DNA of 64,000 nucleotides from Oscheius tipulae (lineage: Eukaryota > Nematoda > Chromadorea > Rhabditida > Rhabditidae): positions 5,146,001 through 5,210,000 of the forward strand of contig JASJZH010000005.1 in NCBI GenBank assembly GCA_037178975.1. Reading direction: 5' to 3'. A program made the position numbers and the translations under genes. How positions within the stretch are numbered: position 1 is the stretch's first letter; the number at the start of each line of letters is the position of its first letter. The notes below the pieces were generated by a model that was not told the origin of the DNA, did no database searches, and was given only the letters and a program-made list of their open reading frames with translations. Below, in pieces: positions 48,299 through 59,000 of the stretch.

Positions 48299-48893
48299 AT
48301 GACTCCTCTCACACGAAAGATCCCTCCACTAATACCAAGTAAGTTTTCCCAACTCCCGTCATTTACTGTCTCTAGAAATAAAAGCAAACAAACCAAGTTC
48401 GTAAATCAAACTACGAAACGCTTAGATTTCTAAAAGTCTCACAGTCGTTCCTTTTCAGCATGCGCAGACGACGTACTCGACGACGACAACAAGGTTTGAT
48501 CTCTCGTGTCTCCTTGACAAACAGACCTTCCGGCTCCGGGAGAGAGACACAATTGCACGAATTTGGAGAGAAAAACGAGCTGTGATAAGAGGGAACTACA
48601 TGGGGATTAACCTAGTTTTGAAGGACAGACTACAGAGTAGGCTGGTCTTTTGGGACTGTACTGTTCCGGAGGTCCAGGCAGAGTCATGGAGATCATATGA
48701 CAAAACGGATGCTGAAACTTTCCTAAACACTGATAGTTCGCAGTCAGTGTTTGGCCAGTGTTTGATTGTTTTTGTATTAGAAGCGGGGTCAAACAATTGG
48801 TCAATAAAATGCCGGACCACAACAATACTGGCCAAGGTGTGGAAACTTTCAGTTAGTGACTTCTTGCACAATATGGAAACTTTCAATCTTTAG
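48299..48893 (+). CDS. Hypothetical three-exon gene
   Basis: Exons 48299-48338 (MTPLTRKIPPLIP), 48459-48493 (CADDVLDDDNK) and 48525-48893 join in phase with good GTAAGT and TTTTCAG borders at the first intron. The third exon opens TFRLRERDTIARIWREKRAV, then GNYMGINLVLK, a pattern faintly like the A-B helices of nematode globins. The rest does not match a globin, so more introns may exist or the resemblance is accidental. No upstream promoter motif is clear. Confidence 0.27.
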
Positions 48894-49310
48894 CACAAAA
48901 AAAATCTGATATTAATACCGAAGTTTCGTCTTTGCTCAGATAAATATCTCCCTGCTCAGATAGTCTGTAGGAACAATATTGTACTGTTTCTTGCAAAGTT
49001 ACTTTTCCTGGAATCTCAAAAATTCCTTTCCAAATGCTTTGATCAAGATCTCATCCTCCCACTCCGAATTCTTGAACTCCGCTGTTGCGTACTTAGCGTG
49101 TATCATTTGCCTATCAAACAATGTGATTCGCGGGCGGAATTTTTGAAATAGTCCCGGGTTACTATTTCTATAAATTTGTTCCTATTTTTGCGCTGCAACT
49201 TTTGACAAACTGATAAGGACTGCCTCAGGGTTAGGCGATGGCCACAAAGCCCTCGCCTACACAAGTTACTTAACCTTCCTGTACACTGTACCCTCTCTCT
49301 TTATAAGGCC
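48894..49310. other. Gap of 420 bases
   Basis: AT-rich, no gene or repeat recognised. Confidence 0.3.
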
Positions 49311-49318
49311 TTCTTACT
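49311..49318 (+). promoter_or_regulatory. TATA-like element before a micro-ORF
   Basis: TTATAAGG lies 27-34 bases before the ATG at 49345 and is almost identical to the element at the FABP gene. Confidence 0.3.
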
Positions 49319-49344
49319 CTGTCCTCCAACATTTTCTGCTAAGC

Positions 49345-49485
49345 ATGACAGTCCTTGTAAAGTTTCAGACGCCTAGCTGTGGCAACAACGTGAGTTCTCT
49401 AATGTTTGATTTGAGTTAACTCTCCACAACAATCGCCACTGGATTGTAGAGTTTGCCTACAGACGGCACGCGCCTACGAAGATAG
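49345..49485 (+). CDS. Hypothetical 26-residue micro-protein
   Basis: ATG 49345 encodes MTVLVKFQTPSCGNN up to a consensus GTGAGT donor. A 60-base intron joins in phase to SLPTDGTRLRR-stop (49450-49485). The TATA-like element and splice borders make it resemble the short TATA-driven genes elsewhere in the window. Coding status is unproven. Confidence 0.22.
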
Positions 49486-51366
49486 AAATGCTAGAATCGG
49501 GTAGTTTGGAGAGACTGATATGGTGCGATGCGAGGAAAGACCATATTGAGAGTTGGGAAGACAGCTTTGTAGAGAGATATACAAGAAGATAGGCCAAAAC
49601 ACTGACATCTGTACTGCTTTGTCACTTCAATGATCGCTTCTTGAGAATATTTCAAAAACTATAATAAAGGATTCAGGTTGATTTCTATCTTTTAGCGACT
49701 ATTGTCTGGTAGTATGTGCTTTCTGATGATATGTCGTTTTGACTCTCTGACTCGGACTCGCTCTCGACCTACCAAAATCTACTATGATTTATACCCGTCT
49801 GTTTGATCAGAACCTCGACACTATTTCCCATGGACACAAATCATACTTTTCTGAAGGACCCATCAGTTGAATCACTGAAAATGTCTCATTTCAGGCCAAC
49901 ATGTTACTCGCTGAGGCTGGAACCAATCACTATTGGACACAGAACTCTGAAGCCACGTAAGTTTCTTCTCATAGATATAGCATAGCACAGCGGTGCTCGC
50001 GAACTATAGACAAACAGGCTGCGGTGCAAATGTCCAAGGGTCTATTTTACGCAAGACTCTCTCCGGAGACGAGATCAGAAATAAGAGGTTATTTTGAGAG
50101 TGATGAGAACAGGCTGCAGTCTTCTGCAACTTTGTGGATGATCGAAATATAACAAGAATAAAACTACCAAGAAAAAGGTTTACAGCTGGAATGTTTCTCA
50201 TTAATTACCTTTCAAAACTTGGATGCGCTTCTATCCAGTTACAGGCGCATCACCGAAATTCCATTTTGTTCTGACAGCTTGCTCGGTTCAGGGAAGTTCT
50301 GTTATCGAATTTCTTATGTTCAGGGCTTCAAAATGAGGCCATGAGAGAAGAAAATTACTTCACAGCCTTGTATCAAAAGACCCTGATTGACTCTTGACCT
50401 AACATTCCATTACCTATTCTTCCTCCCTGCAAACTCTATTCTGTATACAGTAGGCGCTGGCAAATTTTGACCTCGGCTCCTGTTGACTTTTCCCCACTTC
50501 CTCAACGGGTTAGAATCGCGTGGGTGCAACTTTTTAGTTTGCGATCGGTACATCTGCTGAATGTGAAACGATATCTGTCTCAACGGAGGAATGGCTAACA
50601 ATAAGAGGCTCGTCTCAGAGGGGTAAGCTCATGTTCGGGCACTAAGGAACATTACAGTAACTTTGTTTCTACTTCGTTTGCAAGTTGTCTAAATCACTTG
50701 TAAGGGCTCCATGTATTTTTCTCAGCTGGGAAATATTTCGATAGAATTGTTTGTCCGTCTCTCTGCTTGCCATGGTCTAATCTCTGAACTGTATTTGAGA
50801 AGGTTTTGTTGGCATGTTCACGCCTACCGTAGTCAAACAGAGAGTAAGAAATCGGGCCGCCCCATGCAGATAAACCATAAGCGTGTCTCTCCCAGTCAGT
50901 GGACATGCTACACCGTCCGAACGATTTGTACAGTCTTCCCTCTCACAATTCCCAAACATGGTAGTTATTTTTTTTTATTACTTTTCGAGCCTTATTCTTA
51001 TTCATTCCTGAAGAGTCCATTAAAGGGAAAACATTAGTCTTTCTAAGCAGGCTGACTCAGGTACAAAGCAGACACTTTTGTCTAAAGATTGACAACAAGC
51101 TGATTACCGTTTTTCGGGGATTAGTGACCTAGAGCAAACTACAGAAAAACGTTATTGTGCAGTTCTGTGCCGAGATTTATGGTACTGTGCTCAATTTCTA
51201 TAACATTTAAATGATCAGGAAGAGGTACATGGGAAGTAAGCGTCTAACGTTAGGTGTAAGAAACGTGGTAGAGGGCTGGGGTTAGGATAATAATCAAAGC
51301 TTCATAGGGACTCCAGAAGATCAGTCTGCCTCCTAACCATTTGATCATGATTGTAGGAAAATACAG
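49486..51366. other. Region containing the unresolved 5' end of the otopetrin gene
   Basis: A candidate exon 49895-49956 (TTTCAG, then ATG at 49901 encoding MLLAEAGTNHYWTQNSEA, consensus GTAAGT donor) may be an early exon, but its phase does not join directly to the exon at 51367, so at least one exon is missing. No other gene is supported. Confidence 0.3.
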
Positions 51367-54000
51367 TGACTCGAGCGGTTCCCAGAAATGACTCTCCGAT
51401 ACAAATCCAGCCCATTTGCAGGAAATTCTTCGTCAGTATGCTCACATGTCTCTACGCTCTCATCATCACCATCTTTGCTCTAATAGTCGAGCTCTCCCCG
51501 ACCTGGAGAACAGATATTCAACTGGCCGAGACGGTACGTCTTCTCCAGGACACCAAAAGTGTACTGTTTCAGATCTTCTTCCTCTTCATGTACGGTCTCG
51601 GGTTACTATATTTCGTCTACTGCTACCTTTTTATGATCTACCCAGGTCCAATCAACTGGCTTATCCTGAGACTGAGTCAGTATAGGAGGCTCGAAAAGTT
51701 ACAGGTCGGTTGGGTAATAACCCACGTGGGGGTTGTTCAGTCTGAAAAAGTCGGGGTTGTTTGCACAGTCAGTTCAAAAATGAAAGTTCGAGACAGTTTG
51801 CTTAGGACTTGTTAGAGAGTGAGAATTGGAACGGTAACAATGATACTTTGGGAGTGGTTCACATTCTCGTGACCCAGACTTCTTGACCAGGGTAGTTCAT
51901 TTGAATATAACAGGTGAGTTACTTGAGTAAACTGTGGGTCAGATGGCATGTTACTCTTGTGCAAACAGGATCATAATGGTTCGGTTTCAGAGGTTTCTGA
52001 TCATCCGGTCCAACCATAGTGGCGAGGGAGCAGGGACACTGTATCTTCGACTAGGAGCTCTTTGTAAGTTTGAAATAGGAACTAAAAGCAGCAAGACATA
52101 AAGACAGGAGACAGACTACCCCAACCAGGGCAAACAGTTCAGTCAACCAAACTCTTTTCTAGTTTTTGGAAGCCTGGGAACCGTACTCTTCGGACTCGAG
52201 ATTTTCCTCTGTGCCGAGAGCTACGACTGCAAGAACACCGTAATTGCCAAGCAGATTGTCGCGATGGTCTTCACATTTGTCCAGATGCATTTCATCTTTT
52301 GTAACTCAAAGGTTTGTACTCTCTTATATTAACAATAGTCTCTTGAAGATTGCGATCCTCGGCTCGAGAAAGATCTCCAAGCTGGGGATGATGCATCTGG
52401 TGGCAGTCAACCTCTGGACCTGGTTCCGCTTTGTTCTAGCTAAACAGGTAGCCAAGGCAAACAAGAAGAAAAAAGGAGCCTACGAATACAGTACTCCGTC
52501 TTCGATAGGATCCAGTAGTAGCGAAGAAATGATTCAAATGGCTCATGGAACCCTGACCGATCTGGCCAATGAAACAATCGAGACCATTTTGACTCCTGTA
52601 ACCGTCGAAAGTAGCACGGAATATGTGAGGAACAAGCTGATGATGCCAAGTTCCGATGTCCGACTGGTCTCGCTCGAACACTTCGGTGACTTGGCCACTT
52701 TCCTGACTACCTGTATTGTCGAGTACTCACTGATCGGAGCTGCGGTGATGTTTATCCTATGGAATGGCATCGATCACGACGGACATTCAGCAGCGACACC
52801 GGTGAAAAGGAAGCACAAGATGAGAGTCGATTGCAGGTGGGTACGTGTGAGAGAGAGAGAGAGAGAGAGAGAGGAAACTGGGTGTCGTAACATGCTACGT
52901 AACCTTCGAACATTTCAAAAAGGAATCAAAAATTCAACGCTGCGCCGGGGTAGCCAAGGGTCGAAGGCGTTGGTCTCTCGAACCAATGGGTCGTCCAGAA
53001 CGGTATCTTACGCGGGTTCAAACCCCGCCTCCGGCATATTTTGCTTTCCTTACTTTTTCTTGGCCAACAACTACCAAAATCTTTAGCAACTCTACAGCTG
53101 GTCTCTTCGCCGGAATCCTCTTCTTGATCGGCTCTTTTGTCTCCATGGGCGTCTATTCCATCTTCTCGTCCCTCAAAGACACAATCGAAGCTGCCGTGGT
53201 CTTTGGCATAGTCGATTTGTGCCTCTTCTGTACCGGTTTAGCTGCCTGTATCTGTGGAATGTGGCGAATGCGACTACTCCAGTATAGACTCCATGCTCAT
53301 GGAGAGGTAATCGATGAGATTCTGCTCATCATTGGCCTCGTGGGCGAGCTCGTCTACTGTTGTATAGGTGAATCATAGCGGTTTTGTCAAGGTAACTGAA
53401 ATGTTCAGGAATTGACAATTTCATACAGACGAGAAGACACAAAGAATGTACAGAAAGATCTCTCCTCCCAATATTTGTCTTCTGCTCGAGGATGCTTCAA
53501 GTCGTTTTTCAGACAGCCTTCATACTGACAGTGTCCAGGTACGGTAGATTTAAATAAAGAGACAAACACGTTTTCAGATTGAGATGTTTGTCGCCCAGTG
53601 CGATAAAGTACAAGCCTGGAAAACAAATAATCACGTTTCTTCTCGTGGCCAATATTACTCTGTTCGTCTTTCAAACTTTTGAAAGTGAGTTGCTGATAGA
53701 GAAAGGAAAAGAGGGATGAAAGGGGATAGGATATAGGGACAGTCACTGGGCAGTACTGATCTTCCAATTTTAGGCATGAAATCCACTTATGGAATCAACG
53801 AGCTGGCCAGTGCCACATACATGACCATCATTTATGCTGTCGGTCCTCTCCTAGTCTTCTTCAGATTTCACAGCTCGGCCTGTCTGGCCGAAGTCTGGAA
53901 GCACACTTACAGTATCAAAGAGCATTCGACCTCGACAACACCGGCCTTTGGACAATCCACATTGTCCGTCAATACGGCCGATGAGACGCTTGAAGCGTGA
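51367..54000 (+). CDS. Otopetrin-family proton channel, 5' end incomplete
   Basis: Multi-pass proton-selective channel of the plasma membrane. Eight exons (51367-51704, 51991-52063, 52163-52311, 52349-52836, 53087-53367, 53409-53538, 53578-53684, 53774-54000) stay in phase for about 596 residues. Otopetrin signatures are IVAMVFTFVQMHFIFCNSKI, LGMMHLVAVNLWTWFRFVLA, LTTCIVEYSLIGAAVMFILW, RMLQVVFQTAFILTVSR, then GKQIITFLLVANITLFVFQT and PLLVFFRFHSSACLAEVWKH near the C-terminus. At least nine hydrophobic segments are visible; the first one or two transmembrane helices and the start codon lie upstream or in unplaced exons. A 93-base tRNA-like gene occupies the 250-base intron 52837-53086. Confidence 0.85.
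52847..52873. repeat. GA microsatellite in an otopetrin intron
   Basis: A (GA)n run of about twelve units directly after the exon-4 donor, 70 bases before the tRNA. Confidence 0.7.
52944..53036 (+). tRNA. Class-II (long variable arm) tRNA, anticodon CTC
   Basis: The cloverleaf was folded by hand. The acceptor stem is GCCGGGG with CTCCGGC (seven pairs, one G-U), discriminator A. The D stem is three pairs, GCC/GGC. The anticodon stem TTGGT/ACCAA (five pairs) closes a seven-base loop CTCTCGA, so positions 34-36 (52977-52979) are CTC. The variable region is 25 bases, and the T stem GCGGG/CCCGC has loop TTCAAAC. A-box and B-box (GGTTCAAACC) promoters are intact and a TTTT terminator follows at 53039-53042. 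A class-II body is normal for Ser or Leu, whereas CTC reads the Glu codon GAG. Nematodes are known to carry such variable-arm tRNAs with non-Leu/Ser anticodons (nev-tRNAs). A pseudogene is the main alternative; the variable arm pairs poorly. Confidence 0.75.
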
Positions 54001-54522
54001 ATCCTTTTACCTAGTTTCTGTGGGCCTTCCGGGACCCCTTTGTTGTATATAGAGCTTTCATGTGAAAACCTTGTACGAGTCTTGAATGAAGGGTGGAATT
54101 TAAAATATACTCTGTGAGCGTTATGTTCCATTGTTCTTCAATCGGATCCCAACTTTTTTGATGTGAAATATCGAAGAAAATTTGTGAATACTTTTGTGAG
54201 AAATTATTTGAATTAGCGCAAACTCGTATCTTTATCGAAAGAAAAAAGCGCGCCTTAGTGAAAGGGTTTGCAACTGGCTTCTTTCATTTTTCCCATTGCC
54301 TTCCTCTCTTTTCTTGCAGTATTCCTATTGCCTTTTGTGCCAGTTCCTTTCTGAAAAGGTGCCTGGCCATTTTGCCTAACTGTAACATATGCCGAAAAAC
54401 ATTAGACTCGTTAAAGGAACGCACTTCATGACTGTAAAGAGAATATCTAGTTTTCTTTTTTTTTCGTCCAATCTCTTTTATATATAGACGCAGACTATTT
54501 TCACATGCTTCCTGAGTTTCAG
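54001..54522. other. Gap between otopetrin and STARD7 genes
   Basis: About 520 bases: otopetrin 3' UTR and STARD7 leader. It ends in GAGTTTCAG immediately before the STARD7 ATG, an acceptor suited to cis- or trans-splicing. Nothing else seen. Confidence 0.35.
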
Positions 54523-55741
54523 ATGTTCTTCCCGAGACGATTACTACAGCTAGTCCAGCGTCTACACAAATTTTATGATTCCAGGAGTCATAATATGGTA
54601 AACATTGCTTCAAAGAACATCATTTTCCAACTGTTCAGGAATGTATACGATCATTTCGCAGCTGGTATTCGTACAAACGTCCCTTCTCCTCGCAAACTGA
54701 GCCATCAACGAGGTTTGTTCACTTGTAATCCAGACACCTCTCGCAACTTATTAGATTACTCACTAATAAAACGATTCTTCTGGCCCTGGGAGCAGGCTTC
54801 TCGTTCAAAGAGCATGGAATAGCCGAAGAACGGTTCAAATCAGACGAGGAGACGATAGACGAGCTCGATTCTGCCAAAGATTCCGAACACGGCTGGGAGG
54901 TTCTCGTAGACGAGCTCGATTTTCGTGCTCTCCGACGAAAATCGGCGGCCTCTGAGCATATCTACGAATACAAATGCACCGGAACCTATCACGACATCTC
55001 TCCAAGACATTTCCTAGGTATTTCTAGTTTTTTTTTTGCGAAGAAAAGTACCTGGTTCGGATGCCCAAAACGACCTCACCTATCGATCTGAATGGGATGG
55101 AAACATTATCAGCCTCGCGAGACTGGCCGAAGAGGACGAACACGAGCTCTTGCGATGGATTTCCAAGTTCCCCTACCCGATGAATGCGAGGGAGTACGTC
55201 TACGTGCGTCGGACGCGCGTGTCCGAAGATGGACATCTCGTTGTCGTGGAGAGCGAAGTCGTGCCGGAAAAACTGATTGGCTCGTTGGAGAACACATCAA
55301 ACGTCCGAGTGGCCGCCTACAGCTCCAGAATGGTCATTAGAGCCCATGGAGACTGGAACGAGCCTGGACTAGGTTTGTTTTCCTGCTGTTTCTAACTTTT
55401 CTTGTTTTCAGATTACGTCTTGACTTATTCCGACAATCCCGAAGCAAACATTCCTCGCTACATCTACACCTGGATCGTGAACCAAGGCGGTCCCTACTTT
55501 TTGAAACAGGCCAGTATTCTTTTTCACTTTTTTCATTTCTCAGTTCAAGGTTCACGCAGCAGCACTCCATCTGGAGCAGACAGGCCGAGACGTCGAATCG
55601 ATCATGGAGAAATACCGTCGGAAAGAGGCAGAGTTGGAAGAAGAGATTCCAGCAGAGACTGCTCCAAAAACAGAAGACCCGAAATCTTGTCGTTCCGAGA
55701 AAAAATCGGAGGATTCTCCTCATCGATGCGAGGTTATCTAA
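54523..55741 (+). CDS. STARD7-like START-domain lipid transfer protein
   Basis: Phosphatidylcholine carrier between ER and mitochondria. Five exons (54523-54712, 54796-55017, 55049-55372, 55412-55509, 55544-55741) give 343 residues (human STARD7 370). The basic, amphipathic N-terminus (MFFPRRLLQLVQRLHKFYDS) suits a mitochondrial targeting signal. The START domain shows GWEVLVDELDFRALRRKS, HIYEYKCTGTYHDISPRHFL, FPYPMNAREYVYVRRTRVS, RMVIRAHGDWNEPGLDYVLT and YSDNPEANIPRYIYTWIVNQ, all close to STARD7 order. The C-terminus is a charged coiled coil. Two introns are unusual: 31 bases (55018-55048) and a 34-base GC-AG intron (55510-55543). An ATG 18 bases further upstream is also in frame, but the TTTCAG before 54523 favours the later one. 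Confidence 0.85.
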
Positions 55742-56060
55742 TTTGGGTACTTTTTGAAAGAAATAATAAAAAAAAAACATTTTATTCTGCAATCACAAGA
55801 TAAGATGTACAGGTTTCAGGCAAGTATAACTTAAAAATATGGTACATGGTTTAAAAACTGGCAAAGGGGGATAATACAGTCAACTCTCGATATAGTAGAC
55901 ACCCGATATAGTAGAATTCACCATATAGTAGACAAAAATTTTGCTCCAATAGTAGAATACAGTTGATTTTCCCTCTCGGTTTAGTAGACTTCACCAAATA
56001 GTAGACTTTTTTCGTGCAAAACGCGTGTCTACTATATCGAGAGTTGACTGTATACACTTA
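55742..56060. other. Converging 3' ends of STARD7 and ligase IV
   Basis: About 320 bases between the two stop codons. AATAATAAAAA at 55763-55773 is a poly(A) candidate for STARD7. Most of the remainder is the MITE listed next. Confidence 0.5.
55877..56050. mobile_element. 174-bp MITE with TA target duplication
   Basis: The ends are perfect 26-base inverted repeats beginning CAGTCAACTCTCGATATAGT. They are flanked by TA dinucleotides (55875-55876 and 56051-56052), the duplication made by Tc1/mariner-superfamily transposases (a pogo/Tigger-like TIR is suspected). Inside, the motif TAGTAGA recurs about seven times in both arms, giving subterminal repeats. There is no coding capacity, so it depends on a transposase in trans. 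It ends ten bases downstream of the ligase IV stop codon and would form part of its 3' UTR. Confidence 0.85.
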
Positions 56061-59000
56061 TTACTCGATGGTGAAGGAGCCAGGCACCTCGAGAATGATT
56101 TCGGATGGACGCCTGAACTTGTCTTACAGGGAAAATGTAGAAAAACATACCATGACTGAACTTCTCCCTTTTCTTCGCATCTCAAAAGCCAGGTTCCTTT
56201 TACAATACTGTGTGTATTCTTCTTGATCGCCGTTTTGACTCTCACATGGTCTTCTGACGGGGCAACGATGAAGTCTGTGGAAGCGGCTGAAATTTGTTTC
56301 TTTAGCTAAAATAACAAACAACTCACTCGGATTAGCAATGACTTTTGCCCCGAAACGTTCCAGAATGCTCCAGCATTGCTTCCGGTGTTTTCCGTCAAAA
56401 CCGGGAAGCACACAGACCGTTTTGGTCTGAAGAGGACTTCCCGATTCGATTTTGGTCAACTTGGTAGCTGGAGCGGCTGACATCTCGAAAAGGGCTCGTT
56501 TTGTGATTCGCTTCGATTTGAACTGATCGTCAAAAGAGGTCGAAGCTTCGTCGTTTTCTGGGCGGATGTCATCCTTGAATCGAGTGGGTTGGATCAAATT
56601 CCTGACTACCTGACCCGGCTGATGCTTCTTGATCGTCTTGTAGTCGTCAATGTCCTCCCTGCATATGCACTTATCTTCGCGAAGACGTCTCATCACCACA
56701 TCTATGAGACTCCCGTTTCGGATACCGTAGGCCTTGGCCTCGACTACCTGAAATCCTGATTTTCTATTTATAATATGAAGCTAACCACATAGTTTCCGGG
56801 ATGGAAATACAGGTAATCCTCTTTTGCTGCCCAACCTTTCAAACATTCCGGTGCCTCTTTTAGCAGACGTCCATCCATTCGCGCGTCGTCCATAATTTTG
56901 TCGCGCTCAAATTCTTTCAGACCAGCGTGGGATTTGCAAATAACGGCCAGTTCGCGTCTGTCGTGCTTGGCTTCTAACAGTATGATTAGGTGAGGAAAAG
57001 AGGAAACGGACCATCCCAGGCGGCCAGAAGAAATGCTGCCTCCTTCGAAGCAGTTCTCGGCACGTAGCCGACAATCACGAGATCCATGTCGAACATTTCC
57101 TTGAGCTTGAACCAGCCATTTCTCTTGGCTCTGAAATGATGTCTTTTAACCATAAATACAAGAAGAAAACCTGGCACCAATGTGATAGAGAGAGTCCATC
57201 CGTTTGATTGCGATTCCTTCTTCTCCAGCCTTTGTGGCTTCTTCGTAGAAATGGCGAATGTCTTCTCTGCAAGACTTCTTATTGCAAAAAATTGACGCTG
57301 CTCATTTCAACAGTACTGATACTGTGTAAGAAGAGGGAGAAGGCAGTCGAGAGAACTGTTGACACGAGCGTCTCAAAGCCGATAGTGCGAAGTAACAAGT
57401 ACGAGTATAAGAAGGCCGTCAATACTAAGGAGAATTTCAATATCCTTACCTACTTTTGCGTGTCATTTGGAATCTTCGACAATGAGACTGAGGAGCTTCC
57501 CTACGGGCCGAAAATGCTCTGGGATGAGCCGAGAGCTAAGAACTCGATCCCTAAAGCCTACTTGGTAGGAGAAGACGATATGGTAGTGGATACCGTGATT
57601 CCGGCTCGTGGCTACGAATCCTAAGGCTATTGGTATGATAATGAAAAAATGTCAAACGAAAGCACAAAATATTGTTTTGACAGAAAAGTTACCCTGTTGT
57701 TCCTACGCTCCGTTCCGGGATATAGATGTTGTGATCTTCGTTCCGCTTTAGAAGACGATCAGTCATGATTTCGACTCTGTCCGATAGAGGTACTTGCATT
57801 AGATCTTCTTTAAATTCTTCGCCGCGCACCTTGCCGCCAAAGTAGAGCAGATCGAAGACAACGACGACAATTCGATGGCCGGGCTGGGGATCCTTGTAGT
57901 TGAGAATCACACCGTCGCCGGCCTTGTCCAGATGACGGACTGAAAAAGTTGTATGACTCGAACGGAATGTATTGACAGATTCCAGGTTCGTTTTCAAAGT
58001 AAGCTAGCTCAAGGAAACCTACTCGTTCGTGCGGCTTTCTCATCGTAGTGCATCAGCTCGCAATCGATGATGCATTCGTCGACAGAGCTCTTGAAGACAG
58101 GGTGGATCTGCGCAGCCAGCTTTTCCTTATGGTTGGATCCGTAATGCTGAAGACGCTCATACGCGGAAAACAATTATCGAAACTGACCTCGGTATAATCC
58201 TTGCCATTTCTCGTAAACCACTTGTAGATGTTGCCCTTCTTGTGCATGAGCACGTGCTCTCCGTCAAACTTGATTTCCATGAAGAATCCACCCTTGAGAT
58301 TTTGAGTCACTTGTTCATCGATGGTTTCGAGCGAGAGACGGGCCAGTAGCTGAGGGCAGAAGTTGACTCCGAGAAAGTAGTCCGGATCCGAGATTTCTGC
58401 TGGTCGGCTGGTCAGTCTTTCTAAGTCACGAGTATTCTTCCAAACTTCGCTTGCTTCGGGGCTGATACAGTCAGTGATTATCGTGCGCGTGAGGCCAAGG
58501 AAGCTCTGTATTGCGTGTATTAGAAGAAAGGCTAAAAGTTACCGCTGTGTTGCGCATCATTATGTTGAAAATCCAGATGAGCTCCTCCTTCGAGCAGTTC
58601 TGAGCAAAATATTCGACTTGTTTCTGTTCTGAACAATGGTTTTTGGTGAAAAACTGGATCACAAACTCACTTTTGAGAATATTTCCAGCGGCCATGATGT
58701 CCAATCGTCGACAGACGTCGCTGACAGTCATTGTCGAGGGATTCCCGTCCATTCGACTGGAAACTTCTTCGGCCAGACGGATGGCAACTGTTCCTTCGCC
58801 CTGTTTTTAGATGTTTCAGAGAAAAAGATATAACAGAACCTGCATTCTTTTGGAGGAGAGACCCTGGATGCCGACGACTTTGCAGACAAGAACGGTGAGC
58901 TTCTTTTCGCCTAGATCCAGTTTTCTCATCTCGTTCGAGTCGCTCAACAGTATCGAGATGATGTCTTTACTCTTGGAGTGGAAGTCGTCATCACCATCAC

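Noticed and set aside
51720..51815. Extension of the otopetrin exon past 51704
   Set aside because: The frame stays open but the otopetrin alignment resumes at 51991. A GTCGG donor at 51705 fits the phase.
52970..52985. Reading the tRNA as ordinary Ser-CGA
   Set aside because: CGA falls at positions 36-38 of a normal seven-base loop. Making it the anticodon would require a shifted or enlarged loop, so CTC was kept, with this as the alternative.
54600..54640. A 41-base intron within the first STARD7 exon (GTAAAC...TTCAG)
   Set aside because: Removing it shifts the frame so that the START domain is lost; retaining it keeps one open frame into exon 2.
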